Assembly (NCBI GenBank): GCA_900313745.1 | Contig: OMSM01000452.1 | Location: 1 to 6,848 of the forward strand | DNA length: 6,848 nucleotides | Direction of reading: 5' to 3' | DNA from: an uncultured Lachnospiraceae bacterium | GTDB lineage: Bacteria > Bacillota > Clostridia > Lachnospirales > Lachnospiraceae | In this document: positions 1 to 5,103 of the stretch, one piece after another | Layout: each line of letters starts with the position of its first letter | Position numbering within the stretch: the stretch's first letter is position 1 | The notes under the pieces: generated by a model | What the model was told of the DNA's origin: nothing | Databases searched by the model: none | What the model saw: the letters and a program-made list of their open reading frames with translations, nothing else | Translations under genes and position numbers: made by a program

Positions 1-894
1 ATTACCGACGGCAATACCTACATGCCGAACACTTCCTTCGGCTTCCAGGTGCTTTCCGGCGGGACTGACGAGTACGGCGGACAGACGGTTTTAAAGGGCG
101 TGGACGGTGCGGTAACTGCAGGCAATGTGGCCTACAGGCCCTCCGAGGGACTTGCGGACAGCGGCCACCAGGGCACGATCACCTATGACAGCTCCAGATT
201 TACGGCGCCGGGAATCTATCATTACACGATCACAGGGCTCGCGCAGGATCCCGTGACGGGAGAACCCTGCGAGGGCATCCGCTACGACACGGAGGTGAGG
301 GATCTTTACGTCTACGTCCAGAACGGGGCAGACGCCGGCAGCTTCGAGGTGTTCGGCTCCGCAATGGTCCGCCGCGGGCAGACAGCCAAAAACGAAGGCT
401 TTACGGAGAATTACGGGAACGAGGACGATCCGGATCCGAACGATTCCACCCACGACGTCACCCTGGTGCATAAAGTGACCGGAAACCAGGGCGATACGCG
501 TAAAGATTTCCCGTACAAGGTCAAGGTCACCGGCGGTGAAGGAGAACAGTATAAGATTGTCGTTGACGGCAACACGGTGCTTACTGCCTTAAGTTCCGGA
601 AAGGAGGCGGAATTTACGCTGAGGGACGGACAAAAGGCACAGATTTTCGGACTTACGGAGAATGACCGCTATGAGTTCACCGCCGTTGACGCGAATAAGG
701 ACGGCTATACGACGACTTACCAGGGCAGCATGGCCGGAAAGCTGACCGCTGACGATGCGGTCGTGACCGCGTCCTATGACCGGAATGTTGCTGCCGCGAC
801 AGGCGTGATGACCGACATTGCGCCGTTCGGCATCCTGGCTGCCGCTGCCGCCGGAGCGATTCTTACAGCCGGGATGAGCCGCAGGAGAAGATGA
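1..894 (+). CDS. Spy0128/FctA-like two-domain pilin, 5'-truncated by the window edge
   Basis: The frame is open from base 1, so the gene starts upstream; 297 residues are visible. It resembles the streptococcal backbone pilin Spy0128 along its length. Residues 1-137 form an FctA-type domain: PNTSF near residue 9, the strand PGIYHYTITG at 70-79, GIRYD at 92-96, and FTENY at 134-138. Residues about 152-262 form the second, DUF7601-like domain, with KVTGN at 158-162, KDF at 168-170, FTLRDG at 205-210 and DGYTTT at 234-239. The C-terminus is a cell-wall sorting signal: AAATGVMTDIAPF in place of Spy0128's EVPTGVAMTVAPY, then an Ala-rich membrane segment (about 275-291) and a Met-Ser-Arg4 tail. Known family role: covalently polymerised, wall-anchored pilus subunit. 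Lys130, one residue off the position of Spy0128's polymerising Lys161, is a candidate acceptor. Oddities: residues that build the isopeptide bond in Spy0128 are substituted in both domains, and there is a lone Cys90. The stop overlaps the sortase start. Whether it is a backbone or accessory pilin cannot be told from the partial sequence. Confidence 0.88.
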   Translation: MTDGNTYMPNTSFGFQVLSGGTDEYGGQTVLKGVDGAVTAGNVAYRPSEGLADSGHQGTITYDSSRFTAPGIYHYTITGLAQDPVTGEPCEGIRYDTEVRDLYVYVQNGADAGSFEVFGSAMVRRGQTAKNEGFTENYGNEDDPDPNDSTHDVTLVHKVTGNQGDTRKDFPYKVKVTGGEGEQYKIVVDGNTVLTALSSGKEAEFTLRDGQKAQIFGLTENDRYEFTAVDANKDGYTTTYQGSMAGKLTADDAVVTASYDRNVAAATGVMTDIAPFGILAAAAAGAILTAGMSRRRR

Positions 895-1679
895 GGCCAG
901 GTGCGGTGATCCGCGCCGCGGAGAGGACACTCTCCCTGCTCTGTGCGCTTCTCATGATGCCGGTTCTTGCTCTTTGCCTGGAGTATGCGGCGGAGGAGAA
1001 GCGCATCGCGGACGGCGGTTTCCTCAGCGGAGAGTTCAGGGAGAGAAAGCCTCTGCCGGAAGACGCGGAGCGCGGCGGCGCGGGAGAAGAAGCCGGAGCA
1101 AAGCCGCTCGACGCGCTTAAGGAGCTTAACCCGGACATATGCGCGTGGCTTACGGTTGACGGGACGCATATTGACTACCCTGTGGTCCGGGGCGAGGACG
1201 ACAGTTTCTACCTGAGCCGTAATTATGCCCGGGAGGAGAGTGTGAGCGGGGCGATATTCCTTTCCTGCGGAAACAGTGCGGACTTCTCCGACAGCTACAG
1301 CCTGATCTACGGGCACCACATGGACAACGGCACCATGTTCGGGGACGTAGCCCTGTTCCTGGACGAGGAGTTTCTCGCGGCACATCCCGCAGGAGTGCTC
1401 ATTACCGGGGAAGGCACGCGGAATATACGGTTTTTTGCCTGTGTAAGAACATCGGAGGACGACAGGGTAGTTTATTCGCTGACATCCGGTGCATCCGAAC
1501 TGGCGGCAAGGGCGGATATCCTTCCGGGAGCGCACTTCCCGCCGGCTCCGGGTCAGGACGCGCAGATCATCGCCCTGTCGACGTGTTTCGGGGCGCGGGC
1601 TGAGGAGAGGGCAGTGCTTTTCGGCGTCCTGGAGAGGGCTCTTCCCTGGGCGGACAGCGCGGGAGAGGATGAAGTTTGA
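891..1679 (+). CDS. class B sortase (pilus/surface protein transpeptidase)
   Basis: This 262-residue protein is a membrane-anchored cysteine transpeptidase that would cleave sorting signals and join pilin subunits or attach them to the wall. A hydrophobic segment at about residues 13-32 anchors it by the N-terminus; a charged linker (33-75) leads to the catalytic domain. Class B hallmarks are NPDICAWLTVDGTHIDYPVV (80-99), FYLSRNY (106-112), SGAIFLS (119-125) and YGHHMDNGTMFG (140-151). The catalytic triad is His142, Cys232 in LSTC (229-232) and Arg240. The length is normal for the class. ATG 891 overlaps the pilin stop as ATGA, implying translational coupling; AGGAG at 883-887 is only 3 nt away, so a GTG at 906 is an alternative but has a worse spacing. 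The adjoining pilins with non-LPxTG signals are its likely substrates; in group A streptococci, Spy0128 is likewise polymerised by a class B-type enzyme. The last Val codon and the TGA stop fall inside the left arm of a palindrome. Confidence 0.95.
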   Translation: MRPGAVIRAAERTLSLLCALLMMPVLALCLEYAAEEKRIADGGFLSGEFRERKPLPEDAERGGAGEEAGAKPLDALKELNPDICAWLTVDGTHIDYPVVRGEDDSFYLSRNYAREESVSGAIFLSCGNSADFSDSYSLIYGHHMDNGTMFGDVALFLDEEFLAAHPAGVLITGEGTRNIRFFACVRTSEDDRVVYSLTSGASELAARADILPGAHFPPAPGQDAQIIALSTCFGARAEERAVLFGVLERALPWADSAGEDEV

Positions 1680-1778
1680 AAATCCTGCCGCTGCAGGATT
1701 TTCAAACGGCACCATCGGTGCTGAAGCACCGGGTGCCGCATTAGGCAAAACCGCATCCGCGGATTTTGCCTAATGCGG
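1675..1778. repeat. three tandem perfect or near-perfect hairpins (REP-like palindromic element)
   Basis: Three stem-loops lie head to tail and almost fill the sortase-pilin gap. Hairpin 1: arms 1675-1688 and 1693-1706, 14 bp perfect, loop CGCT. Hairpin 2: outer arms 1707-1713/1732-1738 (7 bp), a 2-nt bulge, inner arms 1716-1721/1726-1731 (6 bp), loop TGAA. Hairpin 3: arms 1736-1750/1764-1778 (15 bp perfect; the first three bases compete with hairpin 2), one bulged A, then 4 bp and loop ATCC. The right arms of hairpins 1 and 3 share a GGATTTT core, suggesting related modules. None is followed by a T tract, so they do not look like intrinsic terminators. Likely readings are a dispersed extragenic palindrome or an mRNA processing/stabilising structure that sets sortase and pilin levels apart. 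The structure is directly visible; the role is inference. Confidence 0.85.
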
Positions 1779-1786
1779 GGTATAAG

Positions 1787-1793
1787 AAAGGAG
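1787..1793 (+). promoter_or_regulatory. ribosome binding site deciding a TTG start
   Basis: AAAGGAG is followed by 8 nt and then TTG at 1802, an optimal spacing. The two ATGs at 1794 and 1797 are too close to the site; the first opens a frame that stops after three codons. The upstream in-frame TTG at 1766 lies inside the palindromic element with no such site. This fixes the start of the second pilin at 1802. The site begins only 8 nt after the third hairpin, so that structure could influence ribosome loading without covering the site. Confidence 0.85.
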
Positions 1794-1801
1794 ATGATGG
1801 A

Positions 1802-2506
1802 TTGACAGGAAAACGAACCGCGGCAGTCCTGTGGACCGCGGCACTGCTGCTCGTGCTGTGCGGCGCCGCAGTTTTGAGGACTAAAGCCGCGGGGTACGGG
1901 GCAAGTCTCGTAATCCCTGTGAGCGTTGAATTTGACGGCAGGTGTCCCGCGGGGGCTTCCTCGGAAATCCTTGTATGGAGCAGCGACGACAGCCGTTTCA
2001 CTACCCCGGTGCGAATACCGGTTTCCGGTGGAGGAACTGTGTATTTCGGGCCTGCGGAATACCTGGCGCCCGGAAGCTACCACTATCATGTGATCCAGCG
2101 CTCCGGGGGAAGCGCGCTCGTGGATTATGACAGCGCGGAGTATGAAGTGACGGCAGGGGTACTGAACGGGAGTAACGGGCGGCTCCTGGTGAATCCGGTG
2201 TACAGGAAGAAAGGAAGCTCCGGGAAGAGCGGGGCAATACGGTTTGTAAACCGTGGGAGGACAGAGGTTTCGCCCGCCCCGGTGCCCGCAGGAACCCGGC
2301 AGGCAGCGTCACCGCAGGGACTTTCCGCGCAGGGCGCGGTGCCCGCGTCAGTCGTCCTTCCCGCAGAAAGGCGCTTTATCCCGGCGGCAACCGGGGACAG
2401 CGCAGCCGCGCCTGGGTGGCTTGCGGGAATGATGTGCGCAAGCGGCGCCGGACTAGCTGCCATAGCCAGGTACAGCAGGAAGCAAGCCCGTTCGACGGGT
2501 ACATGA
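1802..2506 (+). CDS. small secreted Spy0128/FctA-like pilin or anchor protein with variant sorting signal
   Basis: The protein has 234 residues from the TTG start. An N-terminal signal (6-26, possible cleavage after TKAA, residue 30) is followed by one FctA-like domain at about 34-150: IPVSVEFDG (38-46), PGSYHYHVIQ (90-99), DYDSAEYEV (108-116) and the closing strand AIRFVN (145-150). A Pro/Ala/Gln-rich linker (154-192) would span the peptidoglycan. The C-terminus is a sorting signal: IPAATGD (193-199), a hydrophobic segment (about 203-222) and a basic tail RYSRKQAR. A single domain plus wall-spanning linker suggests a minor or basal pilin that anchors the fibre; that role is inference. Relative to Spy0128's Lys-Glu-Asn bond residues it has Val42 and Gln99 but keeps Asn150. 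It sits 122 nt after the sortase, across the hairpin element, and 22 nt before the AraC gene, so probably in the same operon. Confidence 0.82.
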   Translation: MTGKRTAAVLWTAALLLVLCGAAVLRTKAAGYGASLVIPVSVEFDGRCPAGASSEILVWSSDDSRFTTPVRIPVSGGGTVYFGPAEYLAPGSYHYHVIQRSGGSALVDYDSAEYEVTAGVLNGSNGRLLVNPVYRKKGSSGKSGAIRFVNRGRTEVSPAPVPAGTRQAASPQGLSAQGAVPASVVLPAERRFIPAATGDSAAAPGWLAGMMCASGAGLAAIARYSRKQARSTGT

Positions 2507-2528
2507 CAGGAGAAAAGGGGAAAGTGCA

Positions 2529-2975
2529 ATGAAGGAGATAAAGGAGTGCGAAGGAAAGCAGGAAAAGGCAGGCCGGAGCAGGAGAGAAAGCGAGTTTGAC
2601 ATCGCCGAGGTCCTTGACCATCTCGACCGCCACATCATGGAACCGGAGACCGGCCTCTCGGTGGCGGAGCAGTTTTACATGTCCCAGCCGTACTTCGCAA
2701 GGCGCTTTAAGATGGCGACCGGATTTACATGGCATGATTACCGCAACCGGCGCCGGATCAGCCTCGCCTTTGAGCCGCTTGTGATGAGCAGGACATCCAT
2801 AGACGAAATCGCGAAACAGTGCGGTTTTGCGAACAGGCGAAGCTTTACGGCCGCTTTCACGAGACAGTGCGGCGTGACGCCCAGCACTTTCCGAAGAAGG
2901 GCAGCCGCCTCCGGCGGGCTGTCCGTAGACGGTGAATTCATCAGGCTGGGCAGATTTCGCGCACCGCATAAGTAA
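2529..2975 (+). CDS. stand-alone AraC-family DNA-binding regulator
   Basis: This is a 148-residue transcription factor consisting almost only of the AraC-type double helix-turn-helix. The first motif is at about 43-62 (LSVAEQFYMSQPYFARRF) and the second at about 90-112 (SIDEIAKQCGFANRRSFTAAF), followed by the family signature CGVTPSTFRR (114-123). The first 22 residues are Lys/Glu/Arg-rich and there is no cupin or other sensor domain, so it is MarA/SoxS-like in size; most AraC proteins are around 280-300 residues. ATG 2529 is preceded by AAAAGGGG (2513-2520) at 8 nt, and AGGAG lies further up at 2508-2512. The 22-nt gap after the pilin places it in the pilus operon, so it probably regulates that locus, perhaps itself included. 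How it would sense a signal is not visible; control by its own abundance is one option. Confidence 0.88.
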   Translation: MKEIKECEGKQEKAGRSRRESEFDIAEVLDHLDRHIMEPETGLSVAEQFYMSQPYFARRFKMATGFTWHDYRNRRRISLAFEPLVMSRTSIDEIAKQCGFANRRSFTAAFTRQCGVTPSTFRRRAAASGGLSVDGEFIRLGRFRAPHK

Positions 2976-3002
2976 GCCCGGCATAATCATGGGAATCCCA
3001 GT

Positions 3003-3037
3003 GCCGTCCGGAGAAAAACTCCGGACGGCTTTGTGTT
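3003..3037 (+). terminator. Rho-independent terminator of the pilus operon
   Basis: There is a perfect 11-bp GC-rich stem, arms 3003-3013 and 3019-3029, with an AAAAA loop, followed by TTTGTGTT. It lies 27 nt after the AraC stop, where the operon should end. The T tract is short and interrupted, so termination may be incomplete. The right-arm core CCGGACGG (3021-3028) is repeated directly at 3045-3052 and could offer the left arm a competing partner, though nothing else supports an antitermination switch. Confidence 0.8.
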
Positions 3038-3126
3038 CGCGGAACCGGACGGAGCAGAGCAGCTCCGGGCTGAAGGCCCCTCATTGAAGAACTGCGCAGC
3101 GGCAAATGATTCTGCGGAAAATTACA
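3038..3126. other. non-coding gap with small GC-rich stem-loops
   Basis: No gene is seen. Short inverted repeats occur at 3050-3055/3062-3067 (loop AGAGCA) and 3067-3070/3076-3079, and CTGCGCAG at 3092-3099 is self-complementary. They are too short to call as functional. Composition shifts abruptly from GC-rich to AT-rich at about 3110, leading into the promoter region. Confidence 0.4.
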
Positions 3127-3155
3127 TTGAATTTTCAGTAAAAATAGAGGATACT
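3127..3155 (+). promoter_or_regulatory. candidate sigma-70/sigma-A promoter for the ABC exporter operon
   Basis: TTGAAT (3127-3132) and GATACT (3150-3155) are separated by exactly 17 nt, each matching 4 of 6 consensus bases, within the only A+T-rich stretch of the window. Transcription would start near 3162, leaving a leader of about 100 nt before the ATG at 3262. The position between a terminator and the first exporter gene supports the call; the sequence match alone is moderate. Confidence 0.5.
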
Positions 3156-3261
3156 TTAAAAATGCCAATTCGTCACATAAGTTTATAAACATCAAAACGG
3201 ACCGCCTTGCCGACGCACCTGGGCAGTACAAGTTACCGAAGGCTGGCGGCGGAGCAGCTTA

Positions 3262-5103
3262 ATGAGAATTCCCGGATTTCCAGTAAAAGAGTACAGCTAC
3301 AGCAAGCAGGAAGCGATGCGCTGGTTCTACGGCTACCTGAAGAAATACACCTGGCGCATTGTCATCGGACTGATTCTCGGCACCGCAACCTCGGTTCTCG
3401 CTGTGGTTAATCCCAACATTACCGGCCATATCGTGGATGATGTCATCGGTGACGGGACGGATATTCATTTCGAACTTCTTCCCCGCTTTATTATCCTCAT
3501 GCTCACCGTCACGCTGGTGCGCGGAGCCTGCAGGCTGGTCTATCTCTACATGTTTGAGCGCTCCTCGCAGGACCTGCTCTATGATATGAGGGACGGCGTC
3601 TACAGGAGCCTGATGCAGAAGGACTTCTCCTTCTACAACCGCAACAGGACAGGCGACCTGATGAGCCGCCAGACCGGCGATATGATGGCGCTTCGCCATT
3701 TCGTCGCGATGGTAATCCACAGCCTTTACGAGAACGCCCTGCTCTTTGTCACCGCGCTCGTCATGATATTCTCCGTGGACTGGCGCATCGGCCTCGCCAT
3801 GGTAGCGGTGCTTCCCTTTACTCTTATTACCACAACCAGGCAGTCCTCAGAGATCCACCCGCGCTTCATGAAGGTCAGGGACTGCTTCTCCTCGCTCAAC
3901 GCGTTCGTGCAGGAGAATATCAGCGGAAACCGCGTGGTCCGGGCGTTCGCGAAGGAGGACTACGAGATCGGCAGGTTCGATAAGGAGAATGCGGCGTACC
4001 GCGACGCGGAGCTCGACGCCACCAAGGTCTGGGTGAAATATATCCCGGTCTTCGAGATTCTCTCCAACCTCCTCTCCGTCATACTGATGGTCGTCGGCGG
4101 AATCATGTGCGTGAACGGGGCCATGAGCCTTGGCAAGCTTGTCATGATCAACGGCTATCTCTGGATGCTGAACATGCCGCTCAGAATGATCGGATGGCTG
4201 ATCAACGATTACCAGCGCTTCCAGACCTCCGTGCAGAAAATCTATGCCACGGTGAAGGATCTTCCGGATATAGTCAATCCGGAGCAGCCGGCCGCGGCCG
4301 CGGATGAGAACGGCAGGCTTAAGGGAGAGGTGGAGTTCCGCCATGTTTCCTACGCGGTGGACGGCGAACAGATCTTAAAGGACGTCAGTTTTCATGCAAA
4401 ACCCGGCCAGACCATAGGTATTCTCGGAGAAACGGGCTCCGGGAAGACGACGATGATGAACCTTATCTGCCGCTTCTATGACGTCAGCGACGGCGAAGTG
4501 CTCGTCGACGGGACGGACGTGCGGAAATTCGATCTGCACACTCTTAGAAGCAATATCGGCATGGCAATGCAGGACGTGTTCCTGTTCTCCGATTCCGTGG
4601 AGGGCAACATCGCCTACGGCGTCCCGGACTGCCCTGAGGAGCAGGTGGAATGGGCCGCAAAACTCTCCGATGCCGACGGATTCATCCGGGAGATGCAGGA
4701 CGGCTACAACACGGTGGTCGGCGAGAGGGGCATCGGTCTTTCCGGCGGCCAGAAACAGAGGATTTCCCTCGCCCGCGCCATTATCCGCAGGCCGGCGATC
4801 ATTATTCTTGACGACACGACTTCGGCAGTGGATATGGAGACGGAAGCGCTGATCCAGAAGTCCTTAAGGACGCTGTCCGGCGAGACGATCTTCATCATTG
4901 CCCAGCGCATCTCCTCCATCAAGGATGCCGACCAGATCCTGGTCATTCAGAACGGCACGATTGCGGACAGAGGAAAGCACAGTGAGCTGGTGTCAAGGGA
5001 GGGGTATTACCGCACGGTCTTCCTCCACCAGTACGGTGAATTCGAGACGATGCTCTCCGAAAACAGGAGTGCGGCATCTTCCGCAGGGAAGGGGGTGAAC
5101 TGA
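3262..5103 (+). CDS. ABC half-exporter, subunit with degenerate ATP site
   Basis: A 613-residue type I (type IV fold) exporter: six membrane helices in about residues 31-312 (near 31-50, 72-96, 150-170, 174-191, 262-284, 290-312) fused to a nucleotide-binding domain (about 355-590). Motifs are Walker A GETGSGKTT (389-397), Q-loop Gln437, signature LSGGQ (493-497) and Walker B IIILDD (513-518). The catalytic Glu after Walker B is Asp518, and the switch His is Gln548 (AQR). The same Asp/Gln pair marks the degenerate-site subunit of TM287/288-type heterodimers, so this chain should bind ATP at its own site but hydrolyse poorly, while its intact LSGGQ completes the partner's site. ATG 3262 has GGAG at 3251-3254, 7 nt upstream. 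The next gene starts on the base after its stop. The substrate cannot be read from sequence; relatives export drugs, lipids or peptides. A hydrophilic tail (about 597-613) ends the chain. Confidence 0.95.
   Translation: MRIPGFPVKEYSYSKQEAMRWFYGYLKKYTWRIVIGLILGTATSVLAVVNPNITGHIVDDVIGDGTDIHFELLPRFIILMLTVTLVRGACRLVYLYMFERSSQDLLYDMRDGVYRSLMQKDFSFYNRNRTGDLMSRQTGDMMALRHFVAMVIHSLYENALLFVTALVMIFSVDWRIGLAMVAVLPFTLITTTRQSSEIHPRFMKVRDCFSSLNAFVQENISGNRVVRAFAKEDYEIGRFDKENAAYRDAELDATKVWVKYIPVFEILSNLLSVILMVVGGIMCVNGAMSLGKLVMINGYLWMLNMPLRMIGWLINDYQRFQTSVQKIYATVKDLPDIVNPEQPAAAADENGRLKGEVEFRHVSYAVDGEQILKDVSFHAKPGQTIGILGETGSGKTTMMNLICRFYDVSDGEVLVDGTDVRKFDLHTLRSNIGMAMQDVFLFSDSVEGNIAYGVPDCPEEQVEWAAKLSDADGFIREMQDGYNTVVGERGIGLSGGQKQRISLARAIIRRPAIIILDDTTSAVDMETEALIQKSLRTLSGETIFIIAQRISSIKDADQILVIQNGTIADRGKHSELVSREGYYRTVFLHQYGEFETMLSENRSAASSAGKGVN
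5089..5095 (+). promoter_or_regulatory. ribosome binding site of the second exporter gene inside the first
   Basis: AAGGGGG lies within the last codons of the first subunit and 8 nt before ATG 5104. Ribosomes ending at TGA 5101-5103 are at the next start, which favours equal production of the two chains of an obligate heterodimer. Confidence 0.75.

Noticed and set aside
774..1748. Long minus-strand open frame (324 codons) opposite the sortase
   Set aside because: It is antisense to a clear sortase with intact catalytic residues, contains no recognisable domain, and is Arg/Pro-rich as expected of a shadow in GC-rich DNA.
1489..1773. Plus-strand open frame running through the hairpin element
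   Set aside because: It overlaps the sortase in another frame, is Arg-rich, lacks a suitable ribosome binding site, and its tail only translates the palindromes.
1675..1778. Hairpins read as intrinsic terminators between sortase and pilin
   Set aside because: No run of T follows any of the three stems on either strand, and the downstream pilin has no visible promoter of its own.
3162..3188. Eight-codon open frame in the exporter leader, a possible attenuation peptide
   Set aside because: It starts at the predicted transcription start, has no well-spaced ribosome binding site, and is not followed by a terminator hairpin.
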